A stretch of 64,000 nt of DNA from Silurus meridionalis (Eukaryota > Chordata > Actinopteri > Siluriformes > Siluridae). Each line of letters starts with the position of its first letter. Position 1 is the first letter of the stretch. The stretch is from NCBI RefSeq assembly GCF_014805685.1, contig NC_060909.1, positions 9,544,792 to 9,608,791 on the forward strand, written 5' to 3'. Both the position numbers and the translations under genes were made by a program. A model generated the notes under the pieces. That model had not been told where the DNA came from. It saw only the letters and a program-made list of their open reading frames with translations, and searched no databases. Below are positions 22,163 through 32,289 of the stretch, piece by piece.

Positions 22163-22226
22163 GTTGACACAGCTTGAGTTCCTGAAAGGGAACGTCTCTA
22201 GGTTACATATGTAACCCTGGTTACCT
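22163..22226. repeat. DIRS internal complementary region
   Basis: The left half (22163-22194) is complementary to the extreme left end of the element (18860-18891, one mismatch). The right half (22199-22226) is complementary to the extreme right end (22404-22431, two mismatches in 28). This bridging region is thought to template the joining of the two ends in DIRS replication. Confidence 0.92.
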
Positions 22227-22289
22227 GAGGGAACAAGATACTGCATTTCCAGGACACACTCCCTGCATCCCTGCAAGTGCTTCCTTCAC

Positions 22290-22432
22290 TTTCGCTAGCT
22301 GCGTCTTCCATGACACTGTCTCCTGGTCACTTTATGTTGGACCGATTACAGACGTGATTCAGAGCATGGAAAAAGCATTGTTGACTCATTGTCTATTTCC
22401 TACAGGAAACCAGGGTTTCATATGTAACCTAT
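22290..22432 (-). repeat. DIRS right inverted terminal repeat
   Basis: GTTGGACCGATTACAGACG (22337-22355) and TGATTCAGAGCATGG are the inverse of the left repeat near 18914-18942. The outer extension 22404-22431 matches the internal complementary region. The last matched base is 22431. Confidence 0.9.
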
Positions 22433-23849
22433 AGATGTTTTTTGACTAGATAAATCTTTTTTTTTTCATCAATAGACAATTACTTTAGCTAAGCTTCATT
22501 TAGCTGTCTAATCTTTACACTGTTTTACATCAATACACTGTTACTTATTTAAATGCTTACATAACTTTTACATGTGCAAACATTTTGATGTCCATTGTTC
22601 TAGCTGCAAGTTAGTATGCTGAATGACCTTGTAGCTATATTAAACTTTCTGTACCTGCAAGCAGGAAGGATCCCAAAATAAATAAAAAGGTTTAAGAATA
22701 TACAGTATAATGATTTATTCGTATATATATAAGAATATTCCTATAAGAATAAATCATTTTTTGGCACATACTGCTATAGGCACAAAATCAACAACACAAA
22801 GTGAAGCTACTGTTACCACCCTAAAGCAGATTATTTTCCAATAACACCTCATTTTGAAGACCTAATACATCAGCAATTTGTTTACAGTTACAGATATCAA
22901 TATATTCATCAAAACAAGTCATACATTTTTTCTATTTGTAGCAATGTAAGGTTTTGAAACATTTGCAAAACAAAAGGTTGTTCCTTTTCTGATCTTTTTC
23001 TGTGTGATTTATTTTCTTATTAAGCTCTCTTTTTATCCCAGACTTGAAAACAAAAAATAACTAGAAAAAAACAACAAACTTTACCTCTGACTGTTGCAAA
23101 GTGCTGACACTAGAGACTTTTTCCATAAGTTAAATAAATCTTACAGAAATGTCCACTGTAAACTCCAGTATATCAACAATTTTCTGTTCTTCTTGTTTTG
23201 GGGCATCTACTATGCAACTTGTGTGTAGCAGCTGCCACAAAAATGATATTAGCACTGAAACCTGTGAATTGAATTTTAGTCAGTGTTTAAGTTTTATATA
23301 TTTACTATTACATTAGGGAATATTTATACTGGAAGAAGCGATGAATATACTGTATGGATAGATTACCGTGTCTGTTTTCTATTTCTTGCTTCTTTTCTCT
23401 CAGTACTCCTCCCTTCTGCAACATTCCAAGTAAATTAAACCTAATGCATTCCGATTGGATGCAGCCGTAGCCTTCATTATGGCTATCAAGAGCCAATGAG
23501 GTATTGCAAATATTTTATTGGCAAATTTAATGAAGCTCTTGCACTCCACATTTATATCCTAGGGTTATGGCTTGCCTTGATAATTTAATAAGCGTGTATA
23601 GTGTTGTGGCTGTATCTTTTCTACAAAGACCTGCTCTGCTGTTTGGTTTTAAATAAATGACCCATATACTTTGTGTGTGTGATGGGGTACATTTTTTTAT
23701 ATCATGTTTTAGGAATGTCTTAACGAGGATTGGCATATCTGCTGGTTTTGACCTTGTGGGGACATTTTTGGGAAATGTTAAAGGAAAATAGAATAGAAAT
23801 AGCTACAGTAATAGCCACTGAAAGGTCCACACACGACTAGTAAGAGAGG
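22433..23849. other. Unique AT-rich non-coding DNA
   Basis: No gene. It includes an imperfect hairpin: AATGATTTATTC (22709-22720) is inverted at 22747-22758. ORFs at 23308-23496 and 23527-23736 have no recognisable domain. Confidence 0.4.
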
Positions 23850-24260
23850 CGTCTGTCTGACATTGGTGAAGGCTCTATTGTTAACTCAATTTATTATAAA
23901 CATAGAATAATAAGGAGCTTTTGCAATAAAAAGAAAGCCTTGTACTGGATCAGTCATACGCTTCTACCATTTGTTTGCGATGCATTTCTGCAAATGCCTT
24001 CATGTTATAGATCGTAGACAAATTGTATTTCCTGATGAGATCTAATGAGCTGCTTATTTCTAAAAAAAAAATTTCAAAGCTCATGCCGAAACACGAGGTC
24101 TCTATCAGCCACATCCATATTCATTTCCGTCCGCTTTGTGTACAAACACTACAAAACTGTCTTGTTCATTGAGATGTTTTTCCTCATAATCACTCTCTCT
24201 TCCTCTGGCACAGTTCTACACTAACAATTAATTAATATGCCTTGCTCTGTCCCAGTGCTG
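23850..24260. promoter_or_regulatory. Candidate conserved non-coding block
   Basis: The block is repeat-free apart from an A run at 24062-24071. It has an even base mix and several homeodomain or nuclear-receptor-like words, such as CTAACAATTAATTAATATG at 24221-24239. Inference from texture only. Confidence 0.25.
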
Positions 24261-24324
24261 TGATACTCGATTGTGACGCTCAGCCCTGGCATGGAACCCG
24301 ACCCGGGCCTGCAGCGCATCGACA

Positions 24325-24337
24325 TTGCCATCTAGTG
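24325..24337 (-). promoter_or_regulatory. CTCF-like motif
   Basis: The minus strand reads CACTAGATGGCAA, matching 12 of 13 positions of the core CASYAGRKGGCRS. It lies in a short CpG-containing patch (24270-24340). Motif match only; occupancy is unknown. Confidence 0.45.
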
Positions 24338-25578
24338 CCACTGTTTTGAAAGTGAGTCAGGGAAATAAAATCGCTCCCTTTGCACCCATAGTGCATCCTG
24401 CCATATTTTATATCCCCCACTCATGAATAAATGCATGAGGGTTTTTTTTTTTGTGACCGAGTGTAATTAAGATCTGATATGTGCTCCAAATATACAGTGT
24501 AAGCATTTTGCTTTATCCATGTTCTCATGATATTATTGGATCACAATTGATCAAACCAGTGTCTTGTATGCATCACTGATCTCGTATTTCTCCTGCTTAT
24601 TTTAAGAAATGATGATGACAACAACACTGAATATATTCCCGAATAGCTTGAAGAAAGTAGGACAGAACTCTGCAGGCTTTGTAGTAACAGGTCTTGAGTT
24701 AGGGTTAAGGAGGTCAGCATTTTTGTTCCTTTTTTCAATTTAAATAAATTTTTACAATAATAAACAAATCACAATGTAATAAATGAAAAAGCAATTTAAC
24801 AATTTAACAATGTTTCCTGTTTGTACAATAAATCTCAATGTATATGTTTATTATTAATTTTAAGTGACATGTACTATTTATTAAATATAAATATAGTTTT
24901 GTGAGAATCAAATGCATATACTTGTGTAAATGTTTGTGTGTCTGTGTGTGTGTTATATGTATAAGTATAGTTATATACTATTATTTAAGATATCAGAGAT
25001 TTCCAAACACATTTCAGATTCTAGTTTTACCGTTGCTTTAATTACCTACGACTGAGACGTAGCTGAAAGCATGAACAGTCTAAATGCGATCGGCGCCACC
25101 TAGTGTAAGTGCAATGTTAATACATTTAGGACTCGTTTTCTGAACTTTTGAGTGAATAGTGAGGGGATTATTTAGTTTGTTTTGACTCTATGTTCTATAT
25201 ACACAAGGTATACTTGATTGTGGTAAGGTTTGGGAGGCTGCATAAAGTCACATTCTAACATTTTTTGTAAATAGAATACAGAATTCAGAACCATGCTTAA
25301 ATTGTGCATGAATTTAATGTTCATACTGTTGATTTAATGCTTGAAACCGGTGTTAAATGTTGAGTTATAAGTTAATGTATGTCTTTGCATGATTTCCATG
25401 TAATATAAAGCTTTGCATTTAGATTCATTAAAAGCTCTGTGTGTAGGATAGGTGTATTTGATTCTTTTAATCTTGTAAGGCTGTTCCACATGGATAACAT
25501 ATCCCCCACAACTGATGTTGCATGTTTTCCGCAAAGATTTCTTCCTGGTTCTTTACTTTTTTTTTAGCTCGTTAAAAA
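24338..25578. other. Unique AT-rich non-coding DNA
   Basis: No gene. A short (TG)n lies at 24935-24953. ORFs at 24541-24738 and 25334-25534 are undistinguished. It contains the CTCF-like motif listed separately. Confidence 0.4.
25093..25105 (-). promoter_or_regulatory. CTCF-like motif, full core match
   Basis: The minus strand reads CACTAGGTGGCGC, matching all 13 positions of CASYAGRKGGCRS. It includes a CpG and stands in otherwise AT-rich unique DNA. It is the best insulator-type motif in the window. Confidence 0.55.
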
Positions 25579-25710
25579 CATGCCTAAAAAGATCAGGTGT
25601 TCACATCCCCTTGATGCCACTACCATCTATGGCCAGGATTTTGAGGGCCAGACTTCCCATGTTCTGTGTGTGGGAGTGAAGGAGCATGCTTCCCCCAGTG
25701 ACACAAGTTG
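25579..25710 (+). pseudogene. Possible DIRS-gag-like fragment
   Basis: An ATG at 25579 opens about 42 codons including GQDFEGQTSHVLCVGVKEHA (residues about 18-37). This recalls the D-x-H-x-x-C-x-x-CLG-x-x-HA segment of DIRS gag proteins, with the second cysteine changed to Gly-type residues. The reading ends in a stop and downstream frames are noise. No ITR or other DIRS part is nearby. It may be a small relic of another copy or chance. Confidence 0.35.
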
Positions 25711-26069
25711 ATAATTTGGATTTTGAGTCATGAACATCTTGACATGCCACTCACTTGTATTGCATGAGTACCAGTTCCCCCAAAAAAATGGGCAGCTCAC
25801 TTTACATGCCTCAGAAGACACATTTAATGGCATTTGCATTAGTTAAATAGTGGGAAGTGAAAAAACCTCAGGTCAAGATGGAATCATACCCAGCACATTT
25901 TGAGTTCATAGAGACATAAAAAGTCACATATAGTGGCATTAAATAATACCACTAATAATACAAAGTCCTCCTTACCCACATCTATGAGCCTATTCTAAAT
26001 TAAAGAAAAGAGAACACCTACCCCGCTCCAACAGGGGTTGTGAATAGATGGATTGAATATAATAATTGC

Positions 26070-26215
26070 CCAGAGGTGTGGATGTGTGTAGAACTCTACG
26101 TTAACAGGCATCCTATTTTCCTGCCTCACACCAGTGTTCCCAGAATAGATTCTGGATCCAACTTGACCCTGACAAGCATTAAGCACATACTGAGAGCAAT
26201 AAACAAATCCACTGG
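26070..26215 (+). repeat. SINE 3'-body relic
   Basis: GAGGTGTGGATGTGTGTAG, GGCATCCTATTTTCCTGCC, CAGTGTTCCCAGAATAGAT, TCTGGATCCAACTTGACCCT and GACAAGCATTAAGCACATAC follow, in order, a fish SINE/LINE tail of the form CATCCCATCC...CAGTGTTCC-x-GGGATAGGCTC...CGACCCTGA...GGATAAAGC. The head is missing. The 5' part of this stretch is very degraded. Confidence 0.6.
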
Positions 26216-26923
26216 GTGTGGACATCATGATTTTACACTGCTACTTTAAAACATTAGTTACACTTAGTAATAGAGCTTGTATCATGTGTTCCTGTTTTTT
26301 TGTTTTTTGTTTAGAATGATTTTTCAGTATTTGCCCTTGTAAAAAGCTATTGAACTCAAAACACTGTAACACAGCAAATGTATGTATTGTTTTTCTAAGC
26401 CCATTAACTTAAGAGATCATAAGTGTAGGCAGGGTGCACATAAAAGCTGTATACACTTGTCCTAAAAGCTTCTTTCATTAATAATTTACCCTTTTTCATC
26501 ACTGATGTCCTTGAAAAGAAGCACTGAATTTTATAAGGCAGCTATAATGAAACATCACAGGCTTCTTTCAATACTCATGCATTTTTAACTGTGCGTGTAA
26601 ACTTCAGCTGTCAATGACCTTTTCTGAGGTAAATATAGAGTGTTTAGATGTTTCTTAGATTGATATTGCTATTGATTCTTCCAGCACCTATGAAACATGA
26701 AAGTGAAGGATTTGTCTGTAAATAAAAGTCCATAAAATTTCTGATCTTCAAAACAGAGATGATTAAAGGAGCACAGGGAAAGGACAAGACATTTCACTCA
26801 GATCTTTATTTGATATTATAGTGTGCTCTGAATATATATTTTAATAAAAATAAATCAATAAAAAAATTATTTTATCTATGTGAAATCTTTTGTCTATTAA
26901 TTTATTCTCATTATGTTTGGAAA
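26216..26923. other. Unique AT-rich non-coding DNA
   Basis: No gene or repeat, other than short AT-rich runs. Confidence 0.4.
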
Positions 26924-26930
26924 GTATTCA

Positions 26931-27084
26931 CAGCGCTTCACTTTTTCCACATTGTTTCAGCCTTATTATAATTTTTTATAAATTTGCAAAGATTTCAAAT
27001 AAACTTCTTTCATGTTGTAATTATGGGGTATTTTTTTGTAGAATTTTGAGGAAAATAGTGAATGGAAATGTGGAACAAGTGAAG

Positions 27085-27085
<1 letters not shown>
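26931..27085. mobile_element. Short Tc1-type MITE
   Basis: GCGCTTCACTTTTTCCACATT near 26933-26953 is inverted at 27067-27085 (AATGTGGAACAAGTGAAGC), giving imperfect ~20-bp terminal repeats about 155 bp apart. The end sequence, with AAAGTATTCACAGCGCTTC just outside, resembles the terminus of a common fish Tc1 family. There is no coding content. The right end abuts a (TA)n tract. Confidence 0.7.

Positions 27086-27155
<70 letters not shown>
27086..27155. repeat. (TA)n microsatellite
   Basis: About 34 pure AT units directly at the end of the MITE. TA is the Tc1 target, so the element inserted at or seeded this tract. Confidence 0.98.
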
Positions 27156-27162
<7 letters not shown>

Positions 27163-27189
27163 TGTTTGTTTGTTTAATATTATGTTTGA

Positions 27190-27395
27190 AGCCAATTCTA
27201 CGAACACTGAGTCTGAGATCTAAATACACACTGGATGCGACACCAGTCTATAACAATGAAACCTGTCCATATATAATCTTGTACACAAAATAGAGTTCAC
27301 CAGCCTAATTTTTATTTATTTATTTATTTTTTTGGAGAAATGAGGAAAACAGAAAGCCATAGGGAAAACCACAGAAAATGCACACATACAGGATA
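27190..27395 (-). repeat. SINE-body relic, minus orientation
   Basis: CACTGGATGCGACACCAGTC, then CAGCCTAATTTTTA, GAAATGAGGAAAACAGAAA, GGGAAAACCACAGAAAATGC and ACACATACAGG, match the reverse complement of the fish SINE body (GACTGGCGTC, GGTGGATTGG, GTTTCCTCC-rich middle). It is interrupted by a (TTTA)n run at 27312-27330. Confidence 0.55.
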
Positions 27396-27469
27396 AGTGC
27401 ATGTATTAATATATTCTTGATTATTTTATATAACAGCAGGTTTTAATAAACAAAACACTTTCTTTCAGT

Positions 27470-27507
27470 TTAAATCACTCCTAGGTGTAAAGGTGCATTG
27501 TGTGTGA

Positions 27508-27556
<49 letters not shown>

Positions 27557-27665
27557 TGCATGATGGGTGCAAACAAGCCAGCAATCTAATGCCCAGTATT
27601 TCTGGGATAGGCTCTAGACCCATGCTGTTTAGGATAAAGCATGAAAAATTAATGAATAACTCATA
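27470..27665 (+). repeat. SINE-tail relic with internal (TG)n
   Basis: TAGGTGTAAAGGTGCATTG and GTGTGTGAATGTGTGTGTG lead into a (TG)n tract at 27509-27554. The tail follows: GTGCATGATGGGTGCAAAC, CCCAGTATTTCTGGGATAGG, CTCTAGACCCATGCTGTT and AGGATAAAGCATGAAAAATT. In fish SINE families the GTGTGAATG segment often expands into a TG microsatellite, as here. Confidence 0.65.
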
Positions 27666-28279
27666 CAGTACAATGGATGTATATTTAGTGCTGATCAGTG
27701 TAGATGAGTGTGTTTCCAAGGTTATAAATAGGCCGTTTGGGCTTTACAAATATCCTGAAAAAGCCAGGTCAATAGAAGTCCACAGTTACAGTAACCTCGT
27801 ACAGTACGTTGATTGTTTTCCATGCATTTATACCACGCCAACTTGTCACTGATCATTGTTGTGCTCCTTATTATTTCTATTTGCTGTTTTTTTGCAATTG
27901 TTTATATGTTTGTATATATTGTATATTATATCCACACAAATTCTTTCATTTGGAAAACTCTCCAGAAAACTAAAAGTTACAACTTTACCTTATACAAAAC
28001 ATTGACAATGGAGACTCATTCCAGGAAAACTAAAATGCTAAATTGTGGAATGTCCACACACAAAAGTCTGTTTAATTCAATATGGAAACAATACCTTTTG
28101 AGAATAAGCCTTTCTATCATTAATATCTTATGACTAGCAAGACATGAACATTCTAATAGTGTAGTCATTTTTTCAAAACTGAGTGAACTGGTTTAATTTA
28201 AATATATATTTTAAAAGAATGGAAAATAACATTAAAATGCATGTGATGTAGATGAAAGTGCCTGCTTGTGTTTACCGCC
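27666..28279. other. Unique AT-rich non-coding DNA
   Basis: No gene. ORFs at 27556-27852 and 27813-28133 carry no recognisable domain. Confidence 0.4.
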
Positions 28280-28640
28280 TCTGATGTTAGCTCAGTTTAA
28301 TAGAGTAAAAGCCCATATTTTCTAAATTCCTTAGACAAGTGCTATCAAAACTGCCAGACAAATCCTCTAATCCTCCCTCTCTGCCACATAAATGCCCAAA
28401 TGCTGACCTGAAAATGTGTTTCATTTTAAAAGTCTTATCCCACGAGGGCGATCAATCTGCACAGAAAATGAAAGATCTCCAGCTAATGTTGGAGTGGAAA
28501 AAGGCCAGTGAGGTAGAAAAGGGTTATTTATATTTTAATTGTCAAGAGATTAATTAAAACTGTTTATCACCAGAAAGCCTGTATGATTACTTTGAGCTTG
28601 ATTTGGCAGGAAAGACCATAGTAGAAACTTCTTCAAGTGT
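28280..28640. promoter_or_regulatory. Candidate conserved non-coding block
   Basis: About 360 bases without any simple repeat or transposon trace. The base mix is balanced, with clustered words typical of enhancers: GAGATTAATTAAAACTG with TAATTA at 28549-28554, and CATAAATGCCC. A 72-residue ORF at 28339-28557 spans it, but its start has no splice or initiation context I recognise and no homology. Among the stronger-looking non-coding candidates. Confidence 0.35.
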
Positions 28641-29009
28641 TTGAGTTCCACAGAGACCTAACTGCTAAAGCAACCATCCACCCGCAATGATATGAATGCA
28701 AATTGAGAACGGGGAGAACTTGTAAATGTAAATCAGACATTATTAAAGATCTATGTCCAAATTAAAGACTGTTTCAAAGAAGTCAAATAATCAACATTCC
28801 ACTTGGGTTTCACTTGAAATAATCTCTAAAAGTCTTTACCCAGAACTTTGAAGGGTTCTTCTGAAAGTATTAGGGATTTAAGATTAACATTTGAAGCATT
28901 TCAACATATTACACCTCTTGGATTATGGTGCAACATTTATTGTACACATTCTTATATTTGTATAATTGACACAGATATTCTTATCAGTATGGAGTTGGAA
29001 GCATCTGTA
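28641..29009. other. Unique non-coding DNA
   Basis: No gene, transposon end or tandem repeat seen. Confidence 0.4.
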
Positions 29010-29265
29010 TGGCAGGAATGTGGAGCGATGCGCTCAGAAGTTAGTCCAGGCAGCGCAGACAGGTGGAACAATAACCACAGCTGAGCAGGGGGGTGGGGCA
29101 GCATCCTCAGAAGGGGAGTAAGATGAAGCGAACGACACCAGCAGAACAGAGAAGCAGGAACAGCATCCTTAGCAGGGTTTGGAAATGTTATCAACTGGCG
29201 GGGAGGTGGAGCAACAGCTTCTGATGAGCAGGAGGATAGATCATTGTTCTTAATGCAGTTTGAAG
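29010..29265. repeat. Degenerate purine-rich minisatellite-like region
   Basis: Loose copies of a GAGCAGG-x-GGTGGAGCAGCATCC type unit occur near 29081-29110, 29140-29180 and 29195-29235. Composition (AG- and GC-rich) contrasts with the AT-rich neighbours. It may be a decayed minisatellite or a coding scrap of an unrecognised retroelement. ORFs in both directions here are composition effects. Confidence 0.45.
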
Positions 29266-29789
29266 ACATCAGCTGGCAGGATAGCAGTGGCTACAAGCTC
29301 CCTGATCTGTGCTTTTGCTATTTCTCTTACTTTTTTCTTTCTTATTTCTCTTATGTAGCTAAGCAATCTTTCAAGCTGGAATTGAATTTCCATATGGAAT
29401 CTGTAGAGAGTCGCCTACTCTTAAAACTACTGTCATAGTGCTGCTTATTAATCTAGATTTGTTTGGAGCATTCTGTCACTGAATCCAAGGTTAATGAAAC
29501 TTTTAAAGAGCAATAAATACATGAATGACCTAAGGTTCTATGTATTATTAAAAATTATTTGTATTACACTACATACACACAGAAGCAAGGAGCTTGGAGA
29601 TTTTTTCATTGAATATTTAAAAAGTTTTAGTTTTCTTAAAATAAAAAAAAAAACTTTGCTGTGTTTTCCAAATTAAAATAATTCACTTTGCTCTGCATTG
29701 TATGGTGTACAGTATCAACCATCGCAGCATGGCTTCATTTTGTAGAACTCCACTGTTTGCTGGTATATCTTACATTTTTTTATTAAACT
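29266..29789. other. Unique AT-rich non-coding DNA
   Basis: No gene. An A run lies near 29642-29653. Confidence 0.4.
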
Positions 29790-29983
29790 GCTGTATTAAT
29801 TAGATCTAATGCAGTAATTGATGTATTGTAACAACACTATTATATATGGTGGGAAATAAAGCTGGTGATTTCATTTTGTACCTCAGTAAATACAAACCTT
29901 CACTCTCCATTTTATAGATGGTCTATGTGTGAGGGTTTCCTGGTTTTGACGTCAGCCTGCCTGGTCATGGAAAATGATTATCG
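29790..29983 (+). repeat. Diverged direct repeat, copy A
   Basis: This starts GCTGTATTAATTAG and ends GGTCATGGAAAATGATTATC. It aligns end to end with copy B at 30284-30460. Shared words include CTCAGTAAATACAAACCTT, CATTTTAT-x-GATGGTC and GGTCATGGA-x-AATGATTAT. Offset between copies is 494 bases. Confidence 0.85.
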
Positions 29984-30049
29984 TTTAACGTAAAATTACC
30001 AAGTTTATGTCAAGTCCAGAGGATGACCGGTTGGTCCAAGTGCATTCTG

Positions 30050-30275
30050 CATCAGTCCAACAACCCCAAACATTCAAGCAATGTCCTTATGAATTATCTT
30101 TAGAATAGAGAAGAACAAGATGTCTTGGATGTGACAGTTTGGCCCACACAGAGACCTAATCTCAACATCATAGAGTCTGACTAGGATTTAATGAAGAGAC
30201 TGAAGGATTTGAGGAAGCCTAAACCTACAGATCTGTGGTTAGTTCGACAAGATGTTTGAAACAACATACCTGCTG
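30050..30275 (+). pseudogene. Tc1-like transposase, catalytic-core fragment
   Basis: One frame from 30053 reads about 74 codons with three stops and contains NNPKHSSNVLMNYL, where the family has DNDPKHTS, so the second catalytic Asp is lost. It goes on to VLDVTVWPTQRPNLNIIES (family WP-x-QSPDLNPIE) and a C-terminal KPTDLWLVRQDV-stop-NNIPA (family W-x-x-L-x-x-x-WNNIPA). It lies between the two direct-repeat copies and ends only about nine bases before copy B. Confidence 0.85.
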
Positions 30276-30283
30276 ATTTAATT

Positions 30284-30460
30284 GCTGTATTAATTATACT
30301 TAATGCTGTAAGAGGTTTATTGTAAAAACACCATTATGTACAGTATGTTGTAAAATAAAGATAGTGATTTAATTTTTCCCCTCAGTAAATACAAACCTTT
30401 ACTCATCATTTTATCGATGGTCCATGTGTAAAGCTGCTTGGTCATGGACAATGATTATTG
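30284..30460 (+). repeat. Diverged direct repeat, copy B
   Basis: Aligns with 29790-29983 in the same orientation, with an internal gap of about 20 bases near 30432. It directly follows the Tc1 C-terminus, so the repeated unit may be a Tc1 3' flank or end sequence. Confidence 0.85.
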
Positions 30461-31622
30461 ATGGACAATGAACAACTCACCAGCTCTGAACGTGAGTTTA
30501 TTGGCCACTTTATGTCTACAAAGCACAAAGTCTTCTGTACTGAAGACTTTCTTAAGGTGGAAAACATTTACCAAATCACACACATTGGAGACTCATTTTC
30601 TAAAAACCTCCTTACAGAAAAACATACATGATCATGAAATTTCTTTGTTAAATACCAACCCAGTCTAGATTGTGAAATTTCTGTAAATGATAAAATTACA
30701 TTACATCAGAACAAGTGCAATTTATACCTGTTTTCTGGATTTATTTCCATGAGTATTTTTGTTATTGTTCAGTAAATCAACACATTCTGACCACTCAATC
30801 ACAAACTCACTGACCAGGAAATGTGCAAAGTCTAAAGCTAAGTGTTCATATTTCTTAAAGGATTTTAAATGCCTCATTATGTATCACCAAGTGATTAAAC
30901 ATGGTTCCATGTGAAAGGATTTAGCTTTTATGGTGCTGTTTGCTTATCATAGCTAAGGGGAAAAAACATCAGAGTTGAGTGCATTCCTGGGATGTCAGAC
31001 ATGGAACTGGAAACCGATTTGCTTTCAGCTCCTGCATGCTGTTCCACACACCAGCGTATCATGATTGTACCATGATTTAATAGCCTGCAAAATAGAGGTA
31101 TGGTCATGGCATGTTGACATCAAAGACTCTCAGCTTTCCTGCATGTAACATTAGCTACATAAATGCAGGAACTAAAAAAAAAAAATTAACAAAAACACTT
31201 TTTAATGTTTCTCTTTAATCCACAAGACTGAAATTGGCTAAATAATCATGTGCTACTGCTAATGATAAAGATGAGACGTGCACATTGAGAAGTTACTATG
31301 TGCATAGTAACAGCGAGCATGAGACACTCAATAGCTTCTTGTGGTATTTACTCTATGAAAAAGTTTTTTCAGCTTTTGTTTTATCCTCAGCATTTAAAGT
31401 AAGAAGGTGTGGTGGTTGTGTATCCAATAGTCATATATTTCAGCAAATAAAACATTGATGCTGCCTCTAAAGCCGCCATCCTTCTTACTAGCCCTGCTCC
31501 AGACAATAGCACTTTGGTGGTAATTTGTTTCAGCGAAGATGTATGGCATTGTAAATATTTAAAATCAAATTTGGCAAAAAGACAAAGATGGATGCCTCAC
31601 CCCCCGGGGCCTAAAAGGAAGA

Positions 31623-31628
<6 letters not shown>
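30461..31628. other. Unique non-coding DNA
   Basis: No gene. An A run lies near 31175-31186. ORF 30468-30668 is undistinguished. Confidence 0.4.

Positions 31629-31675
<47 letters not shown>
31629..31675. repeat. (CT)n microsatellite
   Basis: About 23 CT units, followed by CCCCCC and further CTCTGTCTCT. Confidence 0.97.
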
Positions 31676-31679
<4 letters not shown>

Positions 31680-31788
31680 CCCCTGTCTCTCTGTCTCTAG
31701 GTGGCAGCACTGCTTTGCTTGTGGTAATTCATTTCAGATTAATTTGAGGACAACACAGAAGTAAAGTGTGAGAAATTTGTGATACTGC

Positions 31789-31860
31789 CTGATGATAATG
31801 ATGATGACGATGATGATGATAATGAGGTTGATATTTTATTATTATTATTATTATTATTAC
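31789..31860. repeat. (GAT)n and (ATT)n triplet tract
   Basis: Imperfect GAT repeats (31791-31825) are followed by about eight ATT units (31836-31859). Confidence 0.9.
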
Positions 31861-32081
31861 TCCTATTACTGTTATCACATACAATAGAATCTATCACTTA
31901 AAATCCAATTGAATTACTTGCAAACAAAATCGACGGAAAAATAAATAAATCAAAGAAGAATCAAAAATTATTATGGAATGAGATTTCATTTTATATTTTG
32001 ATGTTTTACCATTACACATTTGCTTTTAATTGGTATTAGAATCTATAAATCTATAGTTACTACCAGTTAACATTACATATA

Positions 32082-32082
<1 letters not shown>

Positions 32083-32113
<31 letters not shown>

Positions 32114-32119
32114 AGAGAA
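32083..32119. repeat. (GA)n microsatellite
   Basis: About 12 GA units, then GAAA-type interruptions. Confidence 0.95.
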
Positions 32120-32289
32120 ACACAGATACACATCATAGTTACAATTATCATTGTATACAATACAAATAAAATGCATGTATTTGTACATATTTTATGTATA
32201 TAAATAAATGAAGATGCACATAAAGACACAATACACACTAAACACAAACTAAACTCTTACAAATGTATAGTTAATCAATACATTTGAAT

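Larger units (their letters stand above)
18860..22432 (+). mobile_element. DIRS-type retrotransposon, inactive
   Basis: A 3.57-kb element of the tyrosine-recombinase retrotransposon group. In order: left terminal repeat (18860-18985), TATA box, gag remnant, reverse transcriptase start, RNase H and connecting remnant, tyrosine recombinase, internal complementary region (22163-22226) and right terminal repeat (22290-22431). The terminal repeats are inverted, and the internal region is complementary to both outermost ends. That is the DIRS1 arrangement, which lets a circular intermediate form and be integrated without target duplication. No DDE integrase, protease or LTR is present. Stops and frameshifts affect every ORF, and the reverse transcriptase core, including its catalytic Asp pair, is deleted. 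It is richer in GC than the flanking desert. Confidence 0.93.

Noticed and set aside
18860..22432. LTR retrotransposon or endogenous retrovirus
   Set aside because: There are no direct long terminal repeats, protease or DDE integrase. The ends are inverted and a tyrosine recombinase is present, so it is DIRS-type.
29010..29269. Proline/serine-rich protein on the minus strand
   Set aside because: It mirrors the degenerate purine-rich repeat, and its frame is not supported by splice sites or homology.
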